The notes beneath the pieces are model-generated. The model was not told where the DNA came from and did not search any database. It saw only the letters and a list, made by a program, of their open reading frames with translations. The position numbers were made by a program, and so were the translations under genes. From Lacrimispora sp. (GTDB taxonomy: Bacteria > Bacillota > Clostridia > Lachnospirales > Lachnospiraceae), in contig JAQSYE010000002.1 in the NCBI GenBank assembly GCA_029256305.1, positions 1 to 45,550 on the forward strand: 45,550 nucleotides of DNA, given 5' to 3'. Below are positions 1-7,846 of this stretch, piece by piece (position 1 is the first letter of the stretch; each line of letters begins with the position of its first letter).

Positions 1-108
1 GATAGGGTTGAATCTGAGATGGCTGATATCATGAAATTCAATGATTCTGTCATCATGACCATTCCAGGTATCGGTTATATAAATGGTGGAATGATACTTT
101 ACCATTGA
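1..108 (+). pseudogene. IS110-family transposase fragment
   Basis: Frame 1 is open from the window edge to a TGA at 106-108. It encodes a stretch ending in IMTIPGIGYINGGMI, the helix-hairpin-helix signature of the C-terminal Transposase_20 domain of IS110-type DEDD transposases. The family normally continues with an EIGD-like segment and about 80 more residues; here the frame breaks straight after GGMIL. The 5' part lies outside the window, so only a non-functional C-terminal scrap is visible. No terminal inverted repeats are expected for this family and none were seen. Confidence 0.7.
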
Positions 109-161
109 TATGAAAAAGAAATTTCCTGCTAATTTACACTTGACTTTTCATAGCTGGTCTC

Positions 162-485
162 CTATTGATTCGTTCCCTTAGTCTTGGTGATATGTATGGA
201 TTTTTAGCTTATTGTCAAGATACTCTTCATTCTACTCCTGGCACCAGAACAAGAAAAATTGTTTCTATTCAGCAATTCTGGAATTACCTCAAAACCAAAG
301 CACCTCTAATTGAATAAATCCAAAAGTTTTGTGTCTGCACATAAACTTAGACATACCGCGCTACATTAATGTATAAATATTGCCGGGTAGACATCCGTTC
401 TCTTCAACAACTTCTCGAACATGAAAGTATCGCAACAACGGAGATCTACACACATGTTGATGAAAGCCAGTTATTAAAGCAGCCC
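162..485 (+). pseudogene. Tyrosine recombinase (XerC/XerD-like integrase) remnant
   Basis: Two pieces in different frames look like one decayed integrase. The first (about 162-317) reads LSLGDMYGFLAYCQDT and then RTRKIVSIQQFWNYLKTKA, typical of the N-terminal core-binding SAM-like domain, and stops at TAA 315-317. The second starts with the HxxR box as SAHKLRHT (about 334-357). After a stop and a frame change it continues VDIRSLQQLLEHESIATTEI and YTHVDE (387-467), which includes the tyrosine nucleophile. The usual LGH is LEH here. The middle of the catalytic domain is deleted. The gene cannot make an active recombinase but marks past mobile-element activity. Confidence 0.75.
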
Positions 486-977
486 TTCAATCCAACGTCT
501 CATAAAATTCCAGTCTTTTACACTGCCATCTTCAGTTAAAATTCCAAGGTAAATTCCATCCCCTTTGCCAACCTGCCATATTGCCTGAGCAGAATTGTCT
601 TTATCGCTTATTCCATGATCTTTTATATATTTATAAAATCTTTCTTTTCCTAATCCATAGTTTTCAGCTACATATGCAACCAAATAAATATCAATAACAC
701 TTGCACCAAGATCAACCGGCCTACATGAAAGAATATGACCTCTAATAATATCTTTCCATAATTCTGGTTGAGATAATAGTATCCTATTTTTAATACCATC
801 AGTTAAATACGCTTTATAACTTCTCTTTTCCCATTGTTTTAATTGTGATGTGTCTCCTCCCAAATCAACTAGTCTGTTAATCATATTTTTCAAATTACAT
901 ACAGTAGGTATTACCTTCTTCTCTATACTTCTTCCTCTCAATTCATCCGGTAATTTATTTTTTTCTTTTTGTATCAA
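474..977 (-). CDS. Hypothetical protein, 167 aa
   Basis: I do not recognise this protein. It begins at a TTG with a GGGG ribosome-binding site about eight bases upstream. It is hydrophilic, with a basic N-terminus, no signal peptide and no clear membrane helix. The C-terminus is rich in Trp and Arg (DWNFMRRWIEGLL). Its last codons overlap, on the opposite strand, the tail of the decayed integrase, so its present stop may have been created by that rearrangement. Codon use is AT-rich like the neighbouring HD/ATPase gene and unlike the chromosome to the right. It is probably accessory DNA acquired with the recombinase; function is unknown. Confidence 0.55.
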   Translation of the reverse strand: MIQKEKNKLPDELRGRSIEKKVIPTVCNLKNMINRLVDLGGDTSQLKQWEKRSYKAYLTDGIKNRILLSQPELWKDIIRGHILSCRPVDLGASVIDIYLVAYVAENYGLGKERFYKYIKDHGISDKDNSAQAIWQVGKGDGIYLGILTEDGSVKDWNFMRRWIEGLL

Positions 978-1130
978 TATATTTACCCCTTTCTAAATTT
1001 ATTTTTGGAGTTTAATAAATGCAATTATCCAATAATTATAAGTTTTAATACGCACAGCTTTTTATAAATATAATGGGAAATTGGCTTAACCTAACTTCAG
1101 GCTATGCTCATTTCTCAACATAGCATTTAA

Positions 1131-2042
1131 TTAATTTATCTTTTCACGGCACACTTTTGTAATATGATTAATCTGCCATTCTTCTCCCGCTATTTTTCCG
1201 ATAACAGCAGAATAATATACGTCGTCTGTAGACTTCATTATATGTTCACTTGACTCAGAAACATTAATGTCCCATGCATTTAATATTGCATTAATTACCA
1301 TACTTTCTATTGAACTATCGTCCAACTCCTCCCGATTTTTCAACGGCCATAGAGTATAATTCCTACTTTGTAAAATGCTTAAGTATCCCGTACTACACCA
1401 TAATACATTATTGTTGAAATTAACTTTCAAGCCAGTTGGCAAATCATCAATTTTAATTGATATTGAAGCATCTTGAACCAAAATATACTCAGTGTTATCG
1501 CTTTCCCTTACTAAATTATATATATCTTCATATTTCAAATATCCTCTATAGTTTTCTGCAATACACAGTAACTTCGGTTTTATTCCAAATGCACAAAACA
1601 CATCAGCAAAATCTTTTTGTGTTTTCTTATCCAATCCTCTATCGACAAGTTGATTCATCTGATTATCTACCCAACTTATCAACACTTCATTTTGAATAAC
1701 AGGTTCACTAGTTTCTCTTGATGCTTGAACACCTTTTCCTATTAATACACCCAAAACACCTGATAACGGTGTTGTTGAAAAACCACCTAATATGACATAT
1801 CCCCTTGCATCCGTATGAAAATTATATTCACGATATATCATAGCTCTTCCATATACAAATCCATCCTTTTCAATAATCTGCATATTATCTGCCATTTGCT
1901 CAATTAATTCACTTTCATTCTGCTCCATTCTCATATAATTATGCGGCCCCATTAATCTTTTAATAAATTCAATCGGAGCAATTTTCAGCCAGTCATTTGC
2001 CTCTTCAATTAATCTCTTCTCTCCATCATTTATCCATAAATT
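1131..2042 (-). pseudogene. C-terminal part of the HD/Hsp90-like protein, after an in-frame UGA
   Basis: This frame is the direct in-phase continuation of the gene at 2043-3746, separated from it only by TGA. After the stop the frame reads NLWINDGEKRLIEEANDWLK and runs open for 303 codons. The ORF track places an ATG at 1952 (MGPHNYMRMEQ), giving 273 aa. No Shine-Dalgarno precedes that ATG (the upstream bases are AT-rich, attaaaagatta), so independent translation is doubtful. The segment has no motif I can name; it contains a Gly-rich stretch (VILGGFSTTPLSGVLGVLIG) and otherwise looks like a folded soluble domain. It is best read as the C-terminal domain of one larger protein of about 871 codons disrupted by a nonsense mutation. 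Stop-codon readthrough or a split gene are less likely alternatives. Confidence 0.6.
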
Positions 2043-3746
2043 TCAGTCTAAGCAGGGACATAGTTTTGCAATAGTATTATCAATTGATTCCTCTATCCTA
2101 TTAATCTGCAGTATTTTTCGAAAAATATTTTTTTGAGTTCTAACCTTAATTATCGTTCCTCCATCTTTAATTTGCTCATTTTTTTGAGCCTTTCTTAAAA
2201 TAGGTCTACTATCTGTTCCTTTTTTAAATTCCAATACTAAAGTATCTTCTCTTGCTGCATCATATCTTTTTGAGATAACTGTTACATCATACGACCATAT
2301 AAAAACAGAGTAGAAACCTATTCCATACTGCCCCGTCGATGAAAATCCCTTTGAAGATAATCCAGGTAATTCATCATACATTAATTCAGTATTCCAGAAT
2401 GATTGACCAAAATCCAAAAAAGGTCCCATTAATACTTTTTGTGACATACCTATGCCATTGTCGTCAATTTGTATAATCTTGTAATCTTCTTCATCATAGA
2501 ATGAAACCGTTATATTACCAATATATTCCTCATCATCTTCTAATATTTTTCTAGCTCTAATAGCATCTCCACCATTTTGTATCAGTTCTCTCATTGGAAC
2601 CAAAAAATTATTCCCATATAACTGAGTTCCTCCTAAATTAGAGACTAATTTTCCGACATTTCCCACACGTATGCTGGTATCTAATGGTACCCATTCACTA
2701 ACCAAAACATTATTTGATAACTCTTTTGCATTTGATATCCCCCCAACACCAGTTACAGCAAATTGTTTATGATCTGTTTCTATCAGTAACGTATCTACTG
2801 CCCCCAACTCTCTATTAATCATTTTTAAAGTGTCATAGCATGTCCACCATGCTTCCATTTCATCTATGGAAAATGAAGACTTTGATGTATATAAAATTCT
2901 TCCATTGTTCACCATAGGTTGATATAGCTTATTTTGAAATATCCAGTGTATCTTAGAAACATCCTTCGGCTTTCTTAGTTTCAACAAGAAAATAGGGGCT
3001 CGTCTATCGTCAATTTGTGTTGCATCAGCTATTCTTAAAATACATGCCAATTTTATTACATCTACTGTCCATTCTTTAGGAAATATACTTATAGCCCCTA
3101 AATATTTATTTTGAAATTCTTTTTTTAGTTTATCAATATTCCACCAATGACTATATGCAATTAATCCAACAATTTCACCATAAGCTTCTCTTAAAATTAT
3201 ATTGTCAATTAACCATTCTCTCTTACCCTCAAATTCCCACTCTAATGTCGGTAATTTTACTGCTTGCACTGCATGTAATTTTCGTAACGTATTTTCCTGT
3301 GCTAAACTTTTAATCTCAGGTTCAAGACATTTCCAGTCTTTTTCCTCGATCTTTCTTCCATATCTTTTATTAAATTCTGTAGCAACCGTGTCTTTCCATA
3401 TACTTAGTTGTTTTATTTCCTCTTCACCATTTGTATATGCTACTAATCCCATTCCCAAATCATGAATCAAAAAGGCAACACCAAGGACATATCCCTCTAC
3501 TGGATTTAATTCATACGCCTCGGGCAATATGATATCTGTTGCCTCCCATAATGCATCTATGTGGGTAATATCGTGCACCGTATAATTCGGTAAAAATCTA
3601 GCAATTTCACTTGCTAAATATATCGATTTTTTCCTAATACTCATATATGAATTTTTCAAATGACTTATGTATTCTTGCATGCTAGTATCTTCATTATTTA
3701 GACCAAGCGTTTTTTTCCATGTTACACTATTTATATAGTTGTCCAT
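2043..3746 (-). CDS. HD phosphohydrolase / Hsp90-like (GHKL) ATPase protein, N-terminal part, 567 aa
   Basis: The start MDNYINSV is chosen because GGGGGA lies five bases upstream; the track's longer start has no such site. The N-terminal third is an HD phosphohydrolase domain: HDITH (58-62), HDLGM (95-99) and a later RIADATQIDD (239-247) supply the metal ligands. The second half is a GHKL ATPase of Hsp90/HtpG type, with the N box MRELIQNGGDA (E387, N391, D394), QIDDNGIGM (427-434) and GQYGIGFYSVF (472-482). It has no membrane segment. HD plus GHKL proteins of this layout occur in accessory regions and resemble defence or stress ATPases, but the role here is unknown. The frame ends in TGA and continues into 1131-2042, so the protein is probably truncated. 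It is more AT-rich than most of the window. Confidence 0.75.
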   Translation of the reverse strand: MDNYINSVTWKKTLGLNNEDTSMQEYISHLKNSYMSIRKKSIYLASEIARFLPNYTVHDITHIDALWEATDIILPEAYELNPVEGYVLGVAFLIHDLGMGLVAYTNGEEEIKQLSIWKDTVATEFNKRYGRKIEEKDWKCLEPEIKSLAQENTLRKLHAVQAVKLPTLEWEFEGKREWLIDNIILREAYGEIVGLIAYSHWWNIDKLKKEFQNKYLGAISIFPKEWTVDVIKLACILRIADATQIDDRRAPIFLLKLRKPKDVSKIHWIFQNKLYQPMVNNGRILYTSKSSFSIDEMEAWWTCYDTLKMINRELGAVDTLLIETDHKQFAVTGVGGISNAKELSNNVLVSEWVPLDTSIRVGNVGKLVSNLGGTQLYGNNFLVPMRELIQNGGDAIRARKILEDDEEYIGNITVSFYDEEDYKIIQIDDNGIGMSQKVLMGPFLDFGQSFWNTELMYDELPGLSSKGFSSTGQYGIGFYSVFIWSYDVTVISKRYDAAREDTLVLEFKKGTDSRPILRKAQKNEQIKDGGTIIKVRTQKNIFRKILQINRIEESIDNTIAKLCPCLD

Positions 3747-4268
3747 ATTAATCCCCCGTTCATTATGTATAATATTAAATTTACTTCCTATTATTGCTAT
3801 AATATGAACCATCTTTTTTATTAATTCAGCTTTCTTCTTGCCTAAATACTTATTATTATTTTATGACAAATTGTAGAATAATTCAATCAAATAATCAGAA
3901 TTTATCTTTCGATTTTCTAATTACATTATCTATCTTTAATTAGGTCATCAGGCCTTAATTCTCAAAGTTTCTCTTTCAAATTTTCTAGAAATTTGACTCC
4001 ACACATCGTATTGCAATCTATCCACTGTATCAATAATTTCACTTATAAAACAGCCATGCCAAAAATCTTCCCCCCGCTTCCCCCTTCTAAAAGTAATTAA
4101 TTCTCATTAACTCCCCCCAACCAAAGCTATTTTAAAAACGCCACAAAACAACCTTGACACCTTAACATTTCTTATGTTATAGTTTGTGACAGTTAGCTTC
4201 CACTAACCTTTATATAACACTCTACATCCACCTCCACAACTAACAAGAAAGGTTAAAAGAAATATTAC
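3747..4268. other. AT-rich intergenic region
   Basis: This stretch of about 500 bases lies between two divergent genes and holds no convincing ORF. The only clear signal is the sigma-A promoter for the membrane protein to the right. The left part is very AT-rich and is probably the edge of the acquired patch. I saw no RNA gene or repeat in it. Confidence 0.5.
4154..4183 (+). promoter_or_regulatory. Sigma-A promoter for the ferric-reductase-like gene
   Basis: A perfect -35 TTGACA (4154-4159) is followed by TATAGT (4178-4183), or TTATAG one base earlier, with a spacer of 17-18 bases. It lies about 85 bases before the ATG at 4269. An AGAAAGG ribosome-binding site is visible rather far (about 13-15 bases) from that ATG. 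Confidence 0.65.
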
Positions 4269-5024
4269 ATGATTTTCTTAATTGCGTTATTAGAAGCTAT
4301 CTTATTTGTATTCTTTTTCAAAAATGCCTGCCGCAAACACCCCGCAGTATTCTACGTACTATCCGTAGCAATCATTGGTTTTATCGTATGTTACACAAAA
4401 TTAAATCTATACGAAGTCTTACCGGAATGGACCTACCTCTATATCATTTCTGTTTTTTACAGAGGTGCCTTCTCTACTGCATTATTCGTCATTGTCATGT
4501 ATATTGGTGCCCTAAATCCAAAGGGAAAAATAGTTCGGGCGCTGATGCCCATCAGAGGGTATCTGTCGATCATTGCCTGCCTGATCACATTAGCACATTC
4601 CTTTGCTTATGGAATCTATTACATAGCCGCTGTTTTCCAAACCCCCGACGAACTGGATTTTCGGCAGATCCTGGCATTAATTCTGACAGTACCGCTCTTT
4701 TTAATTATGATTGTATTAATGGTCACTTCTTTTAAGGCCGTGCGAAAAAAGATGAAGCCCAAGGTTTGGAAAAAAGTTCAGCGTCTTTCCTACCCCTGGT
4801 TTGCCATCCTTTATGTGTACTTGATGGTGCTTTTAGTTCCCAGTATGCTGGAATCCCTGGACCCGGCTTCTGGTGTGGAAATGATTTATCGAGTTAATTA
4901 TGTCTTATCCGTATTGATATACACGATTGTGTTTGGAGTTTATCTGATTCTAAGAATTAGAAAATACAAAAAAGATCAACTTAGGCGAAGACAGAATCTT
5001 CAAAAATCCGCAGCTGCAGTCTGA
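4269..5024 (+). CDS. Ferric-reductase-like transmembrane protein (MsrQ/YedZ-like), 251 aa
   Basis: This integral membrane protein has about seven hydrophobic helices and a short basic C-terminal tail (RIRKYKKDQLRRRQ). The core segment RGYLSIIACLITLAHSFAYG followed by LMVTSFKAVRKKMKPKVWKKVQRLSYPWF matches the layout of ferric-reductase-like/MsrQ haem-binding membrane domains. In that family, His residues in paired helices hold b-type haem. One His is present (AHSFAYG), but the WxxLHRLxY position reads WKKVQRLSYPW, with Gln in place of His, so haem binding may be altered. No MsrP partner is in the window. Its stop is eight bases from the stop of the convergent ceramidase-like gene, with no terminator between them. 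Confidence 0.6.
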   Translation: MIFLIALLEAILFVFFFKNACRKHPAVFYVLSVAIIGFIVCYTKLNLYEVLPEWTYLYIISVFYRGAFSTALFVIVMYIGALNPKGKIVRALMPIRGYLSIIACLITLAHSFAYGIYYIAAVFQTPDELDFRQILALILTVPLFLIMIVLMVTSFKAVRKKMKPKVWKKVQRLSYPWFAILYVYLMVLLVPSMLESLDPASGVEMIYRVNYVLSVLIYTIVFGVYLILRIRKYKKDQLRRRQNLQKSAAAV

Positions 5025-5032
5025 TAAAATTC

Positions 5033-6346
5033 CTAAAATTCCATCCACGCCTTTACCACCTCTTTCTCCAACCGGCTTGCCGTATCTCGGTTTAATGGCA
5101 TGACCCGCCCATGATACTGATAGTAAAGAAGGTTAGACCAGAGGACCTCATACCCGCCCTTGTCGTATTCGGTAGCGGTCGGAAGATAACTGGTGCAGCC
5201 ATTTGTGTAACCATTGAGAAACACCATAGGATTACTGCTTTTCTTCCAGATTTCAACTGCAATATCACACATAACCTCACTGGGGACACCGCAGAGGCAG
5301 CCGTCATTGACTGCAAAAAACTGTATTTCGATTTCGGCCCTCTGCCTCATCTCACCTTTGTTCAATAGTCTCTCCACTTCCATTAACCACCCTGAGCCGT
5401 CAATCCCAGCCAGCTCCCATGCTTCGGTTGCAATTTCCTTCGCCCGTTTCATTCCAGGAACATCTGCATAAAAAAGCGAATTTACCGAAAACATGGATAT
5501 CCTGGAGATTGGCTTTGGAATAATTTGCTCTATGACTAAATGAATGGATTCACAGATAGCATCTGCCATGTCCTTCAGTGCTTTCTGGCTCTGTGCGGCA
5601 TATCTGTCTTTCATCTGATCACTGATGTTCAACAGATGTTCTTCTTCCGGGTGAATTTCCAGATGATCTGCATTTTCCTGGCGGTATCTGGGTCTTACAT
5701 CTCCGGATGCCCCCTGCACCATCATTACCTTACACCCATATCTGCGTTCCAGGGCTTCTCTTACTTCCCCAAAGTAATCCGGGGAAATCATGTAATTATC
5801 CGGCATCAGTACATTGCAGTGGGCAGTTACCCTGACTACCATGACTTTTATTTTATCCTGATTTTCCCCGCATATCTTTAAGATTCCGATTCTGGGATCA
5901 ATTGACTGACTGCTCCCTCTCCGGTTAATTCCAACCGTATTTTCTCCGATTCCCCACCCTGCGCAAACGGGTACCGTGGATTCTCCGGCCTTCTTTACCC
6001 CTGAAAGAATTGACTGGCACACAAATTCATAATATTCTTTTTCCACTGCAGCATTGGGGGCAGCGTGTGTGTGGGAAAAGCAGATCATGACATGCTCCAT
6101 TCTGGCAGGCAAAATCTCCGCTACTCTCTTTCTTAAAGAACTGGCAAGCTCAACAGTAAAACCCAGGCTGTCGATTGTTATTAAGCAGAAATGCTCTTCG
6201 TTTCTTTTACTTACAAGAATCTGGGCCTTTAAATCTTTCATGACTCCCCTTGAACGGTTGTCAATCCGTGCATCATATCCTGCTATCTGTACAGTTTTTT
6301 TTGGTGTTATGATTCGTTCCTCATATCCCATATAAGTCTGATCCAT
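5033..6346 (-). CDS. Neutral/alkaline non-lysosomal ceramidase family protein
   Basis: The protein carries the ceramidase-family pattern: an N-terminal beta-rich segment, then FSHTHAAPN (Zn-binding His pair), RVTAHCNVLMPDNYMISPDY (further conserved His), VQGASGDVRPRY and a C-terminal NGYTNGCTSYLPTATEYDKGGYEV motif resembling the substrate-binding NGY/YxPt segment. At about 437 aa it is shorter than secreted ceramidases (about 650 aa) and lacks the C-terminal Ig-like domain and a signal peptide, so it is probably cytoplasmic. In the family the enzyme hydrolyses an N-acyl bond; the substrate here is unknown. The second ATG (MDQTYMGYEE) lies eight bases from GGGAGG, the first only two, so I use the second. 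It stands alone between convergent and tandem genes. Confidence 0.8.
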   Translation of the reverse strand: MDQTYMGYEERIITPKKTVQIAGYDARIDNRSRGVMKDLKAQILVSKRNEEHFCLITIDSLGFTVELASSLRKRVAEILPARMEHVMICFSHTHAAPNAAVEKEYYEFVCQSILSGVKKAGESTVPVCAGWGIGENTVGINRRGSSQSIDPRIGILKICGENQDKIKVMVVRVTAHCNVLMPDNYMISPDYFGEVREALERRYGCKVMMVQGASGDVRPRYRQENADHLEIHPEEEHLLNISDQMKDRYAAQSQKALKDMADAICESIHLVIEQIIPKPISRISMFSVNSLFYADVPGMKRAKEIATEAWELAGIDGSGWLMEVERLLNKGEMRQRAEIEIQFFAVNDGCLCGVPSEVMCDIAVEIWKKSSNPMVFLNGYTNGCTSYLPTATEYDKGGYEVLWSNLLYYQYHGRVMPLNRDTASRLEKEVVKAWMEF

Positions 6347-6443
6347 TTTCATTTCCTCCCATTACGGCTTTTAAACCTATTGTATCCGTGTTTCCCGGAG
6401 TATTCAATGTACCGTTTGTTTCTGTATTATTTTATATAAAACA

Positions 6444-6467
6444 ACGGAGCTGCATATGCAACTCCGT
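6444..6467 (-). terminator. Intrinsic terminator after the CD3324-family gene
   Basis: ACGGAG and TGCA arms pair with TGCA and CTCCGT around a two-base loop, with one wobble pair on the minus strand. On that strand the stem is followed by TGTTTTATAT. It lies eight bases beyond the stop codon at 6475. Confidence 0.65.
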
Positions 6468-6474
6468 CAGTTTA

Positions 6475-6735
6475 TTACTGATATATAATTTTTCTGATAG
6501 CGGAAAGGGAAAGGCAGTATTGTTTCGCCAGAACTTCCATGGATCTCCCCCTATCATACTGGGTCCTTATGTTACTATTTCTCTGTTTTAATTCTTCCCT
6601 GTATCCAGACTTCTCTCCCCATTGTTTTTTCTGCTCACAAAGAGCAGGGATATAGAGATACTCTCCCTGAATATACTGTTGCAACTCCCTGACCAGTTTG
6701 TCGGGGAGAATTGTTTTTGCATTTACATATTTCAT
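6475..6735 (-). CDS. CD3324-family small DNA-binding protein, 86 aa
   Basis: This short protein opens MKYVNAKTILPDKLVRELQQYIQGEYLYIP and has a WGEKSGYREELKQRN segment. It ends with a helix-turn-helix-like region (GRSMEVLAKQYCLSLSAIRKIIY). This is the conserved pattern of the Clostridial CD3324 family, related to Mor/C-type phage activators. The C-terminal HTH suggests DNA binding; targets are unknown. It has a GGAGGAAGCC site before the ATG and its own terminator, so it is a monocistronic unit placed just upstream of the ceramidase-family gene. Confidence 0.8.
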   Translation of the reverse strand: MKYVNAKTILPDKLVRELQQYIQGEYLYIPALCEQKKQWGEKSGYREELKQRNSNIRTQYDRGRSMEVLAKQYCLSLSAIRKIIYQ

Positions 6736-6954
6736 GCTGGCTTCCTCCTATTTTTTAAGTCAGAAGGCAAAACCGGCATAGATTCAGTGACGGGATTTTC
6801 TCCATGCAATTGTCACTGAAACTGCCGCTTTTGCATGGAGCCACACATCATTTTTTCTTTTCTTATTTATACACATAAATTCTCCTTAAAATTAGATTCA
6901 AATACTTCTTATTCATCAAATTGTAATTAATATGCTTAATTTTTTCACATTTAA

Positions 6955-6995
6955 TTGATATAAAAGAAACATATGTTATAATTAGTACAAACTAA
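6955..6995 (+). promoter_or_regulatory. Promoter and candidate operator of the GntR gene
   Basis: TTGATA (6955-6960) and TATAAT (6977-6982) are separated by 16 bases. Directly overlapping the end of the -10 is the inverted repeat TTAGT-acaa-ACTAA (6982-6995). A small dyad over the start site is the usual place for autorepression by a HutC-type GntR protein. That GntR binds it is inference. Confidence 0.6.
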
Positions 6996-7013
6996 ATGAA
7001 TACGTTAAAAGAA

Positions 7014-7058
7014 AGGAGGAATTACGAAAATCAAAGCTGCTCTATGATTTTCATAATT
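7014..7058 (+). promoter_or_regulatory. Shine-Dalgarno followed by a leader hairpin
   Basis: AGGAGG (7014-7019) is immediately followed by a stem: AATTA (7020-7024) and GAAAATCA (7026-7033) pair with TGATTTTC (7045-7052) and TAATT (7054-7058). There is one C/A mismatch and an 11-base loop. The stem ends eight bases before the ATG at 7067. With the hairpin folded, the Shine-Dalgarno sits at a normal distance from the ATG; unfolded it is 47 bases away. No start codon in the right frame lies closer. Confidence 0.6.
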
Positions 7059-7066
7059 ACTTTACT

Positions 7067-7783
7067 ATGGGGAAAGTTCCTGCTTATATAGTTGTTCATG
7101 ATTTAATCAAATTGAAGATTAAAGATGGAACCTATCCTGTTTCAGAATTCCTTCCAACAGAACCAGAGCTTGAAAAGATATACAAAGTGAGCCGCACTAC
7201 TATCAGAACCGCCATGGAAATCCTGAAGGATGAAGGTCTTGTTGAAATCAGGCAAGGGAGAGGTACTATCGTACTGGACTCCAGAGCTATTCAATCTTTA
7301 AACAAAGTCACCTCAGTTACTGAATGTCTTCGCAACAGGGGATTTGATGTCCGAACAAAAAGCATGTATATTGACATTATTCACGCTACAGAAAAGCTGG
7401 GGAAAGAGCTTCATCAGCCGCTGGGTACTCCCATAGCCAGAATACAGAGGATACAACTGATTAATGAAAAACCTATCGCCATCATTAGAGATTACATACC
7501 CTATGCTCTAGTTCCCAATATTGAACAGTTTTCAAACAAATTCAACGGTCTCTATGAATTTCTGGAGCAGCAATATCATTTAGAGATCGAATCTTGTGAT
7601 GACAAAATCTTCGCAAAATCTGCAGACTTTGCAGAATCAGAAATGCTGGCGGTCTTGCCGGGAACTGCTCTTTTGTGCATCCAGAGGATCTGCTACAAGA
7701 TGGATGAACCGATCTTTTCTGATGATGTATGCATTTTGGGCGATCAATATGAGCTTTCTATTTCATCCAAAGGTCGAAATTAA
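7067..7783 (+). CDS. GntR-family transcriptional regulator (HutC/UTRA type), 238 aa
   Basis: Residues 1-70 form the winged helix (PAYIVVHDLIKLKIKDG, FLPTEPELEKIYKVSRTTIR and a wing QGRGTIV). Residues about 85-235 match the UTRA ligand-binding fold (IARIQRIQLINEKPIAIIRD and a C-terminal ADFAESEMLAVLPGTALLCI). HutC-type members sense small sugars or amino-acid derivatives and repress nearby transport or catabolic genes. No such operon adjoins this gene: the next gene converges on it. Its translation start depends on a Shine-Dalgarno separated from the ATG by a hairpin. The effector is unknown. Confidence 0.88.
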   Translation: MGKVPAYIVVHDLIKLKIKDGTYPVSEFLPTEPELEKIYKVSRTTIRTAMEILKDEGLVEIRQGRGTIVLDSRAIQSLNKVTSVTECLRNRGFDVRTKSMYIDIIHATEKLGKELHQPLGTPIARIQRIQLINEKPIAIIRDYIPYALVPNIEQFSNKFNGLYEFLEQQYHLEIESCDDKIFAKSADFAESEMLAVLPGTALLCIQRICYKMDEPIFSDDVCILGDQYELSISSKGRN

Positions 7784-7796
7784 TAAAATTCCATTC

Positions 7797-7839
7797 GGTC
7801 CTTTCTGTCTCAATCGTTCTTTGATCTGCAGAAAGGACC
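7797..7839. terminator. Hairpin between convergent gntR and TetM-like genes
   Basis: GGTCCTTTCTG (7797-7807) pairs perfectly with CAGAAAGGACC (7829-7839) around a 21-base loop. It lies between two convergent stop codons. The T-tracts on both sides are short, so it may be a weak two-way terminator. Confidence 0.5.
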
Positions 7840-7846
7840 ATTGCAA

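Larger units (their letters stand above)
6736..7066. other. Intergenic region between divergent CD3324 and GntR genes
   Basis: About 330 bases without a gene. The left part contains an imperfect repeat of CATGGAGCCA/TTTGCATGGAG and a pair of TGCAATTG/CAGTGA-rich segments, probably ordinary leader sequence. The right part holds the GntR promoter, a putative operator and a leader hairpin, listed separately. Confidence 0.5.

Noticed and set aside
2040-2048. UGA as selenocysteine codon in the HD/Hsp90-like gene
   Set aside because: No GC-rich hairpin of SECIS type follows the TGA within the next 50 bases, and the position is not in a redox motif. A nonsense mutation is simpler.
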